A DNA stretch of 64,000 nucleotides from Pseudomonas sp. BN417 (GTDB taxonomy: Bacteria; Pseudomonadota; Gammaproteobacteria; Pseudomonadales; Pseudomonadaceae): assembly GCF_029871205.1 (NCBI RefSeq), contig NZ_SSOJ01000153.1:1-64000 (forward strand), in the 5' to 3' direction. The notes beneath the pieces were generated by a model that did no database searches, was not told the origin of the DNA, and saw only the letters and a program-made list of their open reading frames with translations. Shown here in pieces: positions 45,842 through 56,637 of the stretch (positions are counted from its first letter, which is position 1; the number at the start of each line of letters is the position of its first letter). The position numbers and the translations under genes are program-made.

Positions 45842-46738
45842 ATGGACATCAAGCAACTGAAGTTCCTCATCGCGCTGGAGGAAACCCGCCACTTCGGCCA
45901 AGCCGCGGCGCGCTGCCACGTGACCCAGCCGACGCTGTCCATGCGCCTGCGCAGTCTGGAGGAAGAGCTCGGCCTGGAACTGGTGATTCGCAGCCAGCGC
46001 TTCGAGGGCTTCACCGATGCCGGCCTGCGCGTGCTGGCCTGGGCGCGCACCCTGCTGGCGGCCCACGACGGCCTCTATGCCGAGGCGGCTGCCTGCCGCG
46101 GCCAACTGGTGGGTACCCTGCGCCTGGGCGTGGTGCCGCTGGCCGGCTTCGATCCGATGCGCCTGGTGGAGGCGTTCTCCAGCGAGCACCCGAGCCTGCG
46201 CTTCCAATTGTTCTCCTTGAGCTCCGAGCAGATTCTCGAAGGCCTGGCACGCAACCAGCTGGACCTGGGCCTGTCCTACCTGGACCGCCTCGACCGTGAG
46301 CACTTCGAGAGCCTGGAACTGGCCAAGACGCGCATGGGCCTGCTGCACGACCGTCGCCACTTCAGCTTCGAGGCCCCCGCGCTGTCCTGGGAAAGCCTGA
46401 TCGACCTGCCGCTCGGCCTGCTGTCGGGCGGCATGCACTTCCGCCAATCCATCGACCACGGATTCCGCAGCCGCGGCCTGTCACCCCAGCCACGCCTGGA
46501 AACCGACGCCGTGCACCAGCTGCTGCGGGCCGTCAGCGCCGGCCTGTGCTGCGCGATCATGCCCCTGGATAGCGGCCTCGATGACTTCACCGAGCACCTG
46601 GCGCTAACCCCCATAGAGGACGCCCGCACCCTCGCGCCCCTGGGCCTGATCCTGCGCCGCAGCGCCCCCCGCTCGGCGCTGGCGGATGCCTGCTTCACCG
46701 AGGCAAAGGCCCTGCTGGGGCTCGATCCGACCTCGTGA
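45842..46738 (+). CDS. LysR-family regulator, OxyR-like
   Basis: This 298-residue transcription regulator has an N-terminal winged helix (about residues 1-60, HFGQAAARCHVTQPTLSMRL) and a periplasmic-binding-protein-like effector domain (from about 90, LRLGVVPLAGFD). It resembles the OxyR-like branch, but the OxyR redox Cys pair is not evident: the cysteines visible are in AAACRGQ, near the AGLCCAIM segment, and near the C-terminus. It lies directly upstream of fdhD and the molybdoenzyme gene on the same strand, 95 bases apart, and may control them. Effector unknown. Confidence 0.88.
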   Translation: MDIKQLKFLIALEETRHFGQAAARCHVTQPTLSMRLRSLEEELGLELVIRSQRFEGFTDAGLRVLAWARTLLAAHDGLYAEAAACRGQLVGTLRLGVVPLAGFDPMRLVEAFSSEHPSLRFQLFSLSSEQILEGLARNQLDLGLSYLDRLDREHFESLELAKTRMGLLHDRRHFSFEAPALSWESLIDLPLGLLSGGMHFRQSIDHGFRSRGLSPQPRLETDAVHQLLRAVSAGLCCAIMPLDSGLDDFTEHLALTPIEDARTLAPLGLILRRSAPRSALADACFTEAKALLGLDPTS

Positions 46739-46833
46739 TAAACGCGCTCGATCAGCGCATCGGGAATAGCGATTAGACGCCCGTGCCAGGCGGGCCTAGG
46801 ATGGCTGAGTCATTCCGTCGCAGGGGCAGATCC

Positions 46834-47679
46834 ATGGCACGCCCAGACGCCAAGCGCGAACTTACCAAAGTCGATACCCCTCCCTCCCCGGCCGGCTATA
46901 CCTATGCCGAGCTGGACGGCGATGCCCGTGTGGAAGACGCCGTCCTGGCCGAGGAATGTGCCCTGGCCATCTCCTTCAATGGCATCAGCTACGCCGTGAT
47001 GATGGTCTCTCCCAGCGACCTGGAGGACTTCGTCGCCGGCTTCAGCCTGAGCAATGGCGTGATACAGGCCATCGACGAGATCTATGATGTCCAGGTCGAA
47101 GGTGAAGGCATCGCCCTGCATGCCGAGGTGGACATCGGCAACCGTGCCTTCTGGTCCCTCAAGGAACAGCGTCGCAACCTGGCCGGCACCACCGGCTGCG
47201 GCCTCTGCGGCGTGGAAGCGCTTGAACAGGCGCTGCCCGAACTGCGCTCCCTGGCCCCCGCGCCCCTGCCGCCGGCCGAACATTTCGTCGACCTGCGCCA
47301 GCGCATCGCTGCCGCCCAGGACCTCGCCCGGCGCAGCGGCGCCTTGCATGCCGCGCTCTTCGTCGATGCCACTGGCGAGGTGCGCCTGTGCCGCGAAGAC
47401 ATCGGCCGCCACAACGCCCTGGACAAGCTGATCGGCGCCCTGCTGCGGGAAGGCCTCGACCCCCGCGCCGGATTCGCCGTGGTCACCAGCCGCTGCAGCC
47501 TGGAACTTATCCACAAGGCGGTGCGCGCCGGCCTGTCCACCCTGGTCAGCCTCTCCGCCCCTACCACCCTGACGGTGGAATGGGCGCGCCGGCACCACCT
47601 CAACCTCATCCATCTGCCCCACCACAGCGCACCACGGGTCTACAGCCCGGCGCCGCAACCGAAAACATCGAGCCAATGA
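46834..47679 (+). CDS. fdhD: Formate dehydrogenase accessory sulfurtransferase FdhD
   Basis: This 281-residue protein moves sulfur from IscS to the molybdenum cofactor, which formate dehydrogenases need for activity. The conserved Cys pair is in GTTGCGLCGVEAL. The C-terminal half has CREDIGRHNALDKLIGALL and VVTSRCSLELIHKAVRAG, typical of FdhD. The frame is open 17 codons upstream, with another ATG at 46801; ATG 46834 has GGGGCAGAT before it and fits the family. The stop overlaps the start of the oxidoreductase gene by 4 bases, so the maturation factor and its probable client are co-expressed. Confidence 0.94.
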   Translation: MARPDAKRELTKVDTPPSPAGYTYAELDGDARVEDAVLAEECALAISFNGISYAVMMVSPSDLEDFVAGFSLSNGVIQAIDEIYDVQVEGEGIALHAEVDIGNRAFWSLKEQRRNLAGTTGCGLCGVEALEQALPELRSLAPAPLPPAEHFVDLRQRIAAAQDLARRSGALHAALFVDATGEVRLCREDIGRHNALDKLIGALLREGLDPRAGFAVVTSRCSLELIHKAVRAGLSTLVSLSAPTTLTVEWARRHHLNLIHLPHHSAPRVYSPAPQPKTSSQ

Positions 47680-49997
47680 GCCTGCAACCCGTAGAACCCC
47701 GCTACAAACCCTACAAAGGCGCCGCGGCCGGCTGGGGTGCGCTGAAAAGCGTCACCCGCTTCTGGCTGGACAGCAAACAGCCATTCAAGAACCTCCGCGC
47801 CCTGCTCAAGACCAATCAGAACGGCGGCTTCGACTGCCCCGGCTGCGCCTGGGGTGACTCCCCCGAGGACGGCCGCATCAAGTTCTGCGAGAACGGCGCC
47901 AAGGCGGTTAACTGGGAAGCCACCAAGCGCCGGGTGGATGCGGCCTTCTTCGCCCGCTACAGCGTCAGCCAACTGCGTGAGCAGAGCGACTATTGGCTCG
48001 AGTACCAGGGCCGCCTGACCCAGCCCATGCGCTACGACAGCCAGACCGACCACTATGTGCCGGTCAGCTGGGAACACGCCTTCGCGCAGATTGCCCGTCA
48101 CCTGCGCGGCCTGGAAAGCCCGCACCAGGCGGAGTTCTATACCTCCGGCCGGGCCAGCAACGAGGCGGCCTACCTCTACCAGCTGTTCGTCCGCGCCTTC
48201 GGCACCAACAACTTCCCCGACTGCTCGAACATGTGCCACGAGGCCAGCGGCGTGGCCCTGGGCCAGAGCATCGGTGTCGGCAAGGGCAGCGTGACCTTCC
48301 ACGACTTCGAACACTCTGACGCCATCTTCGTACTGGGCCAGAACCCCGGCACCAACCACCCGCGCATGCTCGAACCCCTGCGCGAGGCGGTGAAGCGCGG
48401 TGCCCAGGTGGTCTGCTTCAATCCGCTCAAGGAGCGCGGCCTGGAGCGTTTCCAGCACCCGCAGCACGCCCTGGAAATGCTCAGCAATGGCTCGCGGCCG
48501 CTTAATACCGCGTTCTTCCGCCCTGCCCTGGGTGGCGACATGGCCGCTCTGCGCGGCATCGCCAAGTTCCTCCTGCAGTGGGAGCGGGAAGCCCAGGCGA
48601 AGGGCGAGCCTGCGGTATTCGACCACGCCTTCATCGCCGAACACACCGAGGGCGTAGACGCCTACCTGGCGGAACTGGATGCCACGCCCTGGGAACGGAT
48701 CGAGCAGCAATCGGGCCTGACCCTGGACGAGATCGAGATCTCCGCACGCATCTACCGCGATGCCCGCAGCGTGATCATCTGCTGGGCCATGGGCATCACC
48801 CAGCATCGCCACTCGGTGCCGACCATCCAGGAAATCGTCAACCTGCAACTGCTGCGCGGCAACGTCGGTCGCCCCGGTGCCGGCCTCTGCCCGGTGCGCG
48901 GCCACAGCAACGTGCAGGGCGACCGCACCATGGGCATCAATGACCGGCCGCCGGCGGCGCTGCTGGATGCCCTGGAGCGGCGCTTCCAGTTCAAGGTCCC
49001 GCGGCAGAACGGCCACAACACGGTGGAGGCGATCAACGCCATGCTCGAAGGCCAGGCCAAGGTCTTCATCGGCCTCGGCGGCAACTTCGCCCAGGCCACG
49101 CCGGACAGCCCGCGCACCCACGCCGCCCTGCAGAACTGCGAACTGACAGTGCAGATCAGCACCAAGCTCAACCGCAGCCATCTGACCACCGGCCGCGAGG
49201 CGCTGATCCTGCCCTGCCTTGGCCGCACCGATATCGACCGCCAGGCCGAAGGGTCGCAGGCGGTGACAGTGGAAGACTCTTTCAGCATGATCCATGCGTC
49301 CTATGGCCAGCTGGAGCCGTCCTCCCGCGAGATGCGCTCGGAACCGGCCATCATCGCCGGCATTGCCAAGGCCACCCTGGGCGATCACCCGGTGGATTGG
49401 GACGCCATGGTTGCCAACTACGACCGCGTCCGCGAACTGATCGCCGACACCATCCCCGGCTTCCAGGACTTCAACCAACGTGTACAGAATCCGGGCGGCT
49501 TCTACCTGGGCAACACGGCCAACGCCCGGCAGTGGAGTACCTCCAGCGGCCGCGCCAACTTCACGGCCAGCCCGCTGCCAGCGGATCTGCTCCACGAGAA
49601 GGTCCGCAGCACCGGCGAGACGCCGCATCTGATCCTCCAGACGCTGCGCTCCCACGACCAGTACAACACCACCATCTACAGCCTGGACGATCGCTACCGC
49701 GGCGTGCGCGGCCAGCGCGAGGTGGTCTTCGCCAACGAGGCGGACATCCGCCGCCTGGGCTTCGAGCCAGGGCAGAAGGTGGATCTGGTGACCCTCTGGG
49801 ACGACGGTGTGGAGCGCCGGGTGTCCGGCTTCAGCCTGCTGGCCTTCGACATCCCCACCGGCCAAGCCGCCGCCTACTACCCGGAGACCAATCCCCTGGT
49901 GCCGCTGGAAAGCTACGGCGACGGCAGCTACACCCCCACCTCGAAATTCGTCGCCATCCGCCTCGAAGCCTCTCGCGACAACGGCCGCATCCACTGA
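47676..49997 (+). CDS. FdhF/YdeP-family molybdopterin oxidoreductase
   Basis: This 773-residue cytoplasmic molybdoenzyme resembles formate dehydrogenase alpha subunits. The short N-terminal region has FDCPGCAWGD and FCENGAKAVNWE, consistent with the reduced Fe-S binding set of the YdeP branch. Molybdopterin domain motifs include YTSGRASNEAAYLYQLF, NNFPDCSNMCHEASG, NPGTNHPRMLEPL and GRPGAGLCPVRGHSNVQGDR. The C-terminal dinucleotide-binding domain starts near LILQTLRSHDQYNTTIYSL. Its real substrate is unproved; YdeP has been linked to acid resistance in E. coli. Coupling to fdhD supports a formate-dehydrogenase-like cofactor. Confidence 0.92.
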   Translation: MSLQPVEPRYKPYKGAAAGWGALKSVTRFWLDSKQPFKNLRALLKTNQNGGFDCPGCAWGDSPEDGRIKFCENGAKAVNWEATKRRVDAAFFARYSVSQLREQSDYWLEYQGRLTQPMRYDSQTDHYVPVSWEHAFAQIARHLRGLESPHQAEFYTSGRASNEAAYLYQLFVRAFGTNNFPDCSNMCHEASGVALGQSIGVGKGSVTFHDFEHSDAIFVLGQNPGTNHPRMLEPLREAVKRGAQVVCFNPLKERGLERFQHPQHALEMLSNGSRPLNTAFFRPALGGDMAALRGIAKFLLQWEREAQAKGEPAVFDHAFIAEHTEGVDAYLAELDATPWERIEQQSGLTLDEIEISARIYRDARSVIICWAMGITQHRHSVPTIQEIVNLQLLRGNVGRPGAGLCPVRGHSNVQGDRTMGINDRPPAALLDALERRFQFKVPRQNGHNTVEAINAMLEGQAKVFIGLGGNFAQATPDSPRTHAALQNCELTVQISTKLNRSHLTTGREALILPCLGRTDIDRQAEGSQAVTVEDSFSMIHASYGQLEPSSREMRSEPAIIAGIAKATLGDHPVDWDAMVANYDRVRELIADTIPGFQDFNQRVQNPGGFYLGNTANARQWSTSSGRANFTASPLPADLLHEKVRSTGETPHLILQTLRSHDQYNTTIYSLDDRYRGVRGQREVVFANEADIRRLGFEPGQKVDLVTLWDDGVERRVSGFSLLAFDIPTGQAAAYYPETNPLVPLESYGDGSYTPTSKFVAIRLEASRDNGRIH

Positions 49998-50013
49998 GGA
50001 TGCGGGCCGCCCC

Positions 50014-50077
50014 GTAGGGTGCGCTGCGCGCACCGGTAATCCTGCACGGAGTATCCGGTGCGCACGGCGCACCCTAC
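50014..50077. repeat. GTAGGGTGCGC inverted intergenic repeat
   Basis: GTAGGGTGCGCTGCGCGCACC faces GGTGCGCACGGCGCACCCTAC across about 20 bases. Same family as 35993-36055. Confidence 0.75.
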
Positions 50078-50097
50078 ATGGGCGCAATAGCGGCAAT

Positions 50098-50298
50098 GAA
50101 CTTTTAATGGAAATAAGGGAACTTTGTTTCGTGGAACTTTATTTCCGAGAAACAATTTGAAACATCGCTTCAAACGCTATATAAAGTTCCCACGCAAACG
50201 AAACTTTCACGGCACTTTGCTAGCATGCAGAAAGCCCGAAAGGCAGGACTGGAGAGGGCTGGAATAGAGCTCCGACAGCGAAGAACAGAAAAAGTTCT
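50098..50298. promoter_or_regulatory. AT-rich control region with GAACTTT motifs
   Basis: The GAACTTT core occurs in direct orientation at about 50098, 50119 and 50134, and inverted (AAAGTTC) at about 50183 and 50291. GGAACTTTAT (50133-50142) and ATAAAGTTCC (50181-50190) are a perfect 10-bp inverted repeat. No gene is present between 50078 and 50419. This is probably the control region of the glycine-zipper gene. Confidence 0.5.
50210..50225 (+). promoter_or_regulatory. Candidate sigma-54 promoter
   Basis: CGGCAC, five bases, then TAGCA gives GG at 50211-50212 and GC at 50223-50224 with the required 10-base gap (9 of 11 consensus positions). Transcription would start near 50236. No activator site was identified, so this is tentative. 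Confidence 0.35.
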
Positions 50299-50419
50299 GC
50301 CTTTAAAGTCGAAAGTGAAAAAAATGTGAAAAGTTAGTGTTTTTCGTCGCCCGGCACTTGCGTAAGTTAATTCCTACGGTAAATATCCCCTCACCAAAAC
50401 CAGTGAGGCGATCCTCATC

Positions 50420-50908
50420 ATGAAGTACACCTCGATCCTTCTTCTGTCTCTTGGCCTGGCCAGCGGCAGCGTCTTCGCAGGCAACAATACCGAAGCCGGT
50501 GTTGGCGGCGCGCTGGGCGGGGTCCTGGGTTCCGTGGTCGGCAACGCTGTCGGCGGCAGCACCGGTGCAGCCATCGGCGCTGGTGTGGGTGGCGCAGCTG
50601 GCGGTGCAGTAGGTGCCTCTCGCCGCAACCGTACTGAAGCTGCTATCGGCGGCGGTCTGGGCGCTGCTGGTGGTCAAGTCGTCGGCAGACAAATGGGCGG
50701 CACCACTGGCGGCCTGATCGGTGCAGCCCTCGGCGGCGGCGCCGGCGGTGCGCTGGGCAACGAATACGGCGACCGGAATCGCTACGACGATGACGACTAC
50801 GACGACGATCATCGCCACTACCGCCGCGCCTACCGCGACCATCCGGGCCGTGGCCATGCCTGGGGCCATCGCAAGCACAAGCACAAGCATTGGCATGACG
50901 ATGATTGA
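50420..50908 (+). CDS. Glycine-zipper protein with His/Asp-rich tail
   Basis: This 162-residue exported protein has a signal peptide (about residues 1-20, cut after VFA). A run of GxxxG glycine zippers forms a hydrophobic hairpin (about 27-115, for example GGVLGSVVGNAVGGSTGAAI). The tail (about 120-162) alternates Asp-rich (DDDDYDDD) and His/Lys/Arg-rich stretches and may bind metal or polyanions. Glycine-zipper proteins are often envelope-associated, but the function here is unknown. The zipper is nearly identical to that of the next gene, so the pair arose by duplication. It is followed by a terminator. Confidence 0.8.
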   Translation: MKYTSILLLSLGLASGSVFAGNNTEAGVGGALGGVLGSVVGNAVGGSTGAAIGAGVGGAAGGAVGASRRNRTEAAIGGGLGAAGGQVVGRQMGGTTGGLIGAALGGGAGGALGNEYGDRNRYDDDDYDDDHRHYRRAYRDHPGRGHAWGHRKHKHKHWHDDD

Positions 50909-50924
50909 TCAACGCCACTAACCG

Positions 50925-50951
50925 AAAAAGCCCGCTTCCAGCGGGTTTTTT
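50925..50951 (+). terminator. Rho-independent terminator
   Basis: AAAAAGCCCGC, TTCCA, GCGGG then TTTTTT: a GC stem with flanking A and T runs, directly after the first glycine-zipper gene. Confidence 0.88.
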
Positions 50952-51080
50952 CTGCGGGCTGAGGCCTGGTCGAGCGACAGCCGCCCCCCTCCCGAACTCA
51001 TAATTCCGACCTGCGTCATGGATACCCCCGGAGAAGCCGCGGGACCATGGACTTCCCCTTCGAAATGGAGACTTAGCAAG

Positions 51081-51473
51081 ATGCGCAAAGCAGTAACCGC
51101 CCTCGCCCTCAGCCTGCTGGCGACCCAAGCCGTCGTGGCCGGCGAGACCACCAACAACGCCATCGGCGGCGGCCTCGGCGGCGTCCTTGGCAACGTCGTT
51201 GGCAACGCTGTTGGCGGCAGCACTGGCGCGGCCATCGGCGCCGGCCTGGGTGGTGCGGCCGGTGGCGCCATGACCGCGCGTAGCGGCCGCAAGACCGAAG
51301 CTGCGATCGGCGGTGGTCTGGGTGCGGCAGGCGGCTCGGTAGCCGGCCGCGCGCTGGGCGGTTCCACCGGCTCCGCCATCGGCGCGGGCCTGGGCGGCGC
51401 AGCCGGTGGCGCCATCGCCACCGAGCTGAGCAAGGGCGACGGCCATCGCCACCGCAAGCATCGCCACGACTAA
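51081..51473 (+). CDS. Glycine-zipper protein, paralogue
   Basis: This 130-residue exported protein has a signal peptide (KAVTALALSLLATQAVVA) and the same glycine-zipper region as its upstream neighbour (GGVLGNVVGNAVGGSTGAAI, TEAAIGGGLGAAGG). It ends in a short His/Arg/Lys tail (DGHRHRKHRHD) without the Asp-rich block. ATG 51081 is chosen because it starts the signal peptide; the frame is open upstream without signal character. It is separated from its paralogue by a terminator, so it has its own promoter. Function unknown. Confidence 0.8.
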   Translation: MRKAVTALALSLLATQAVVAGETTNNAIGGGLGGVLGNVVGNAVGGSTGAAIGAGLGGAAGGAMTARSGRKTEAAIGGGLGAAGGSVAGRALGGSTGSAIGAGLGGAAGGAIATELSKGDGHRHRKHRHD

Positions 51474-51485
51474 GTGTGCGCCCAT

Positions 51486-51515
51486 GAAAAAGCCCGGCAT
51501 CTGCCGGGCTTTTTC
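51486..51515. terminator. Bidirectional terminator
   Basis: GAAAAAGCCCGGC pairs with GCCGGGCTTTTTC around ATCT. It lies between the convergent second glycine-zipper gene and sstT and can serve both. Confidence 0.93.
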
Positions 51516-51530
51516 GTTTCGGGCAACGGA

Positions 51531-52775
51531 TCAGCCGAGCTGTTCGGCGCGCGCCTCGGTCACGTCGCCGCTGGCCATGCAGGCCGCCGCGGTGAAGAGC
51601 ACGTCGGTGGAAGAGTTCAGCGCGGTCTCGGCGGCGTCCTGGAGAATGCCGATGATGAAGCCCACGGCCACCACCTGCATCGCCACTTCGCTGGGTATGC
51701 CGAACAGGCTGCAAGCCAGCGGGATCAGCAGCAGCGAGCCGCCGGCCACGCCGGACGCGCCACAGGCGCAGATGGAGGCCACCACGCTGAGCAGGATGGC
51801 GGTAGGGATGTCCACCGCGATGCCGAGGGTTTTCACCGCTGCCAGGGTCAGGACCGTGATGGTGATGGCCGCACCGGCCATGTTGATGGTGGCGCCCAGC
51901 GGAATGGATACCGAGTAGGTGTCTTCGTGCAGGCCGAGTTTTTCGGACAGCTGCAGGTTGACCGGGATGTTCGCCGCCGAGCTGCGGGTGAAGAAAGCCG
52001 TGATGCCACTTTCGCGCAGGCAGGTCAGCACCAGCGGATAGGGGTTGCGGCGAATCTTCCAGAACACGATAAGCGGGTTGACCACGAACGCCACGAACAG
52101 CATGCAACCCAGCAGCACCGCCAGCAGATGGGCATAGTCGGCCAGTACGCCGACGCCGTTCTCCGCGAGGGTGGAGGCCACCAGGCCGAAGATGCCCAGC
52201 GGGGCGAAGCTGATCACCACGCGCACGATCAGCGAGACACCGTGGGACAGGTCGCTGAACACATTGCGGGTGGTTTCGCTGCCCTGGCGGATGGCGATGC
52301 CCAGGCCAATGGCCCAGACCAGGATACCGATGAAGTTGGCCTCCATCAGCGCGGTCACCGGGTTGGCCACGGCGCTGCCCAAGAGGCTCAGCAGTACTTC
52401 GGAGATATTACCGGGCGGCGCCAGGTCGGCGGCACCGGTCGACAGGGCGATGGTCGAGGGGAACAGGCTGGAGGCCAGCACGGCCACCACCGCGGCGGAG
52501 AAGGTACCGATCAGGTAAAGGAACAGGATCGGGCGGATATGGGTGCGCTCGCCCGGCTTGTGGTTGGCGATGGCCGCGATCACCAGGACGAACACCAGCA
52601 CCGGCGCCACGGCCTTGAGCGCCATGACGAAGAGCTTGCCGAGCAGGCCGACCGCGCTGGCGGACTCGGGCGAGGTCAGGGCGAGGGCGATGCCGGCGAG
52701 CAGGCCGATGAGGATCCGGGTCACCAGGCTGGTGCGTTTCAAGCGTTGCAGGATGGAGCCGTTTGCATGGGTCAT
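51531..52775 (-). CDS. sstT: Serine/threonine:sodium symporter SstT
   Basis: This 414-residue dicarboxylate/amino acid:cation symporter of the inner membrane imports serine and threonine with sodium. Family features are [17 protein letters not shown] at the N-terminus and the re-entrant-loop serine-rich segment [19 protein letters not shown]. Downstream are [20 protein letters not shown] and [19 protein letters not shown]. The frame is open upstream, but [17 protein letters not shown] gives exactly the usual SstT length. It is monocistronic, with a terminator shared with the convergent glycine-zipper gene. Confidence 0.94.
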   Translation of the reverse strand: MTHANGSILQRLKRTSLVTRILIGLLAGIALALTSPESASAVGLLGKLFVMALKAVAPVLVFVLVIAAIANHKPGERTHIRPILFLYLIGTFSAAVVAVLASSLFPSTIALSTGAADLAPPGNISEVLLSLLGSAVANPVTALMEANFIGILVWAIGLGIAIRQGSETTRNVFSDLSHGVSLIVRVVISFAPLGIFGLVASTLAENGVGVLADYAHLLAVLLGCMLFVAFVVNPLIVFWKIRRNPYPLVLTCLRESGITAFFTRSSAANIPVNLQLSEKLGLHEDTYSVSIPLGATINMAGAAITITVLTLAAVKTLGIAVDIPTAILLSVVASICACGASGVAGGSLLLIPLACSLFGIPSEVAMQVVAVGFIIGILQDAAETALNSSTDVLFTAAACMASGDVTEARAEQLG

Positions 52776-53087
52776 TGCAGGTACCGCTGAACGTTCGGGC
52801 CGCACGACGGGCCGGCCCCAGGTGGAAATTGAATCCCGATGGCGCCCCGCCTTCACTGCCGCAGATCAAGCGGAAAAGAAATAACCATGCCGCGCGGTGT
52901 TTCACCTCGCAGCCGGTCGGGACGTTCGGGTTTGGCGCGCATTGTGCTGATTCGCGCCCGATATGGGTAGACCGGGCGGACCGTTGGCCCCGTGGATGTC
53001 GCCATTCCGGCGGTTTCAGGCCGAAATGCTGAAAGTTGTCCACAGGCCATATATGGCGGTGGGACGACTGTGTGGGAAAGAAGCAGA
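52776..53087. other. Intergenic region upstream of sstT
   Basis: Between the sstT start and the thioesterase stop (both on the minus strand) no gene or clear promoter hexamers could be supported. It must hold the sstT promoter. Confidence 0.4.
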
Positions 53088-53525
53088 TCAGCCCGCTACC
53101 AGCAACTCCGCCAATGCCGCCCGCAGCGGCTCAGGGATCGCCACCGGCCGGTTGCTCTCACGGTCGACGAAAACGTGTACGAAGCGTCCGGCGGCGCAGG
53201 CCTCGTCTTCACCCTGCTTGAAGATCGCCAGTTCGTACTGCACCGAGCTGTTGCCCAACTTGCCCACCCGCAGGCCGACTTCGATGCGGTCGGGGAAGGC
53301 GATGGAGGCGAAGTAGTCGCAGGAGGAACTGACCACGAAACCCACCACGGTGCCGTCGTGGATATCCAGCCCTCCCTGCTCGATCAGATAGGCGTTCACC
53401 GCGCTGTCGAAGTAGCCGTAATAGACCACGTTGTTCACATGGCCGTAGACGTCGTTGTCGTGCCAGCGCGTGGTGATGGGCTGAAAATGGCGGTAGTCAC
53501 CGCGCAGGTGCTGGGGCTGGCTCAT
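53088..53525 (-). CDS. Hotdog-fold acyl-CoA thioesterase
   Basis: This 145-residue 4HBT-family thioesterase has the YbgC/4-hydroxybenzoyl-CoA thioesterase layout. The N-terminal active-site segment is TTRWHDNDVYGHVNNVVYY with catalytic Asp and HVNN. Strands SSCDYFASIAFPDRIEVGLR and SSVQYELAIFKQGED follow. It would hydrolyse short or medium acyl-CoA in the cytoplasm. It lies downstream of the iron alcohol dehydrogenase on the same strand, separated by a REP pair, and may belong with the fatty-acid-type oxidation genes upstream. Confidence 0.88.
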   Translation of the reverse strand: MSQPQHLRGDYRHFQPITTRWHDNDVYGHVNNVVYYGYFDSAVNAYLIEQGGLDIHDGTVVGFVVSSSCDYFASIAFPDRIEVGLRVGKLGNSSVQYELAIFKQGEDEACAAGRFVHVFVDRESNRPVAIPEPLRAALAELLVAG

Positions 53526-53557
53526 GGGGTTCCCTGGGTTCGGTTGGATTGATTCAT

Positions 53558-53611
53558 GTAGGAGCGAGCTTGCTCGCGAACGGAAGCATTCGCCAGCAAG
53601 CTGGCTCCTAC
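53558..53611. repeat. REP palindrome pair
   Basis: GTAGGAGCGAGCTTGCTCGC faces GCCAGCAAGCTGGCTCCTAC in the gap between thioesterase and alcohol dehydrogenase genes. Confidence 0.8.
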
Positions 53612-53618
53612 AGAAGGC

Positions 53619-54782
53619 TCAATAGGCCGCCTGGTAGATGGCCAGGGCCTGGGCCTCGCTGACCTCGCGCGGATTATTCACCAGTAGGCGCTGTTGCAAC
53701 ATGGCGTCGCTGGCCAGTTGTCCAAGCATGGCTTCCGGCACGCCGGCTTCGCGCAGGCGGGTCGGCAGGCCGCTCCGGCTGCTGAAATCGGCCAGTTCGA
53801 CGATCAGTTGCTCGGTCAGATGGGCCTCGCTACCGGGCTTGAGCTTGCGCCCGAGCACCAGGGGCGCCAGCTCCGCATAAAGCGGCGCCGCCACCTCGGC
53901 GTTGAAGCCCAGCACATGGGGCAGCACCAGGGCGTTGGAGAGGCCGTGGGGAATGTGGAAATGCCCACCCAGCGGATAAGCCAGGGCATGCACTGCCGCC
54001 ACCGGAGAATTGGCGAAGGCCTGGCCGGCCAGGCAGGCGCCCAGCAGCATGGCCTGGCGCGCTTCGCGGTCGCGACCGTTGTGCACCACCGCATCCAGGT
54101 TGCCGGCCAGCAGGCGCAGCGCCTCGCGCGCCAGCAGGTCGGACAGCGGATTCTTCTTCAGCTTGCTGGTGTAGGCCTCGATGGCGTGGACCATCGCGTC
54201 GATGCCGGTGGCCGCAGTGACCGCCGCCGGCAGGCCGAGGGTAAGGTCGGCATCCAGCACAGCCAGATCGGGCAGTAGCAGCGGTGAAACCACGCCCATC
54301 TTGGTCGTCTCGCCGGTGGTGACGATGGCAATCGGCGTCACCTCCGAGCCGGTGCCGGCGGTAGTCGGAACCTGCAGCAGCGGCAGGCGCCTGCCACGGG
54401 CATTGCCCACGCCATAGATGTCCGCCAGCCCCTGGCGGCACTCCGGATGCGCCAGCAGCGCCACCAGCTTGGCCACATCCATGGAGCTGCCGCCGCCGAA
54501 GCCCACTACCAGCTCGGCACCCAGGGTCCGCCCCAGCTCCACGGCCTCCAGCACCACCGATTCCGGCGGATCGGCCTGGACCTGGTCGTAGACCGCCACC
54601 GTCAGGCCGGCGGCGGCGAAGCCGGAGAGTATCTCGTCGAGCAGGCCGAGACGGGTAATGCCCGGGTCGGTGACCAGCAGCACCCGGCTGGCGCCGCGTT
54701 CGTGGCAGAGCTCCGCCAGGCGCACGGCGGAACCGGATTCGCAGAGGATCTGCGCGGTGGTGGCGAAGCTGAAGGGCTGCAT
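53619..54782 (-). CDS. Iron-containing alcohol dehydrogenase
   Basis: This 387-residue group III dehydrogenase is NAD(P)-dependent. The cofactor motif is GFGGGSSMDVAK (about residues 94-105), followed by PTTAGTGSEVTPIAIV. The iron ligands are expected in GIDAMVHAIEAY and HALAYPLGGHFHIPHGLSNA. The sequence would fit a short-chain alcohol or hydroxy acid substrate; the exact one is unknown. It is transcribed from the minus strand downstream of an acyl-CoA dehydrogenase and a 3-hydroxyacyl-CoA dehydrogenase, suggesting a catabolic cluster. The same order is recalled from P. aeruginosa. Confidence 0.92.
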   Translation of the reverse strand: MQPFSFATTAQILCESGSAVRLAELCHERGASRVLLVTDPGITRLGLLDEILSGFAAAGLTVAVYDQVQADPPESVVLEAVELGRTLGAELVVGFGGGSSMDVAKLVALLAHPECRQGLADIYGVGNARGRRLPLLQVPTTAGTGSEVTPIAIVTTGETTKMGVVSPLLLPDLAVLDADLTLGLPAAVTAATGIDAMVHAIEAYTSKLKKNPLSDLLAREALRLLAGNLDAVVHNGRDREARQAMLLGACLAGQAFANSPVAAVHALAYPLGGHFHIPHGLSNALVLPHVLGFNAEVAAPLYAELAPLVLGRKLKPGSEAHLTEQLIVELADFSSRSGLPTRLREAGVPEAMLGQLASDAMLQQRLLVNNPREVSEAQALAIYQAAY

Positions 54783-54844
54783 CTGGGCGTCCTCCTTTGT
54801 TGTCGGGGCGCGCCGCCGTCATGCGGCGCGCCGGGCTCGCATCG

Positions 54845-56635
<1,791 letters not shown>

Positions 56636-56637
56636 GT

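Noticed and set aside
53033-53043. Single DnaA-box-like TTGTCCACA
   Set aside because: One mismatch and no cluster of boxes or AT-rich unwinding region; not an origin.
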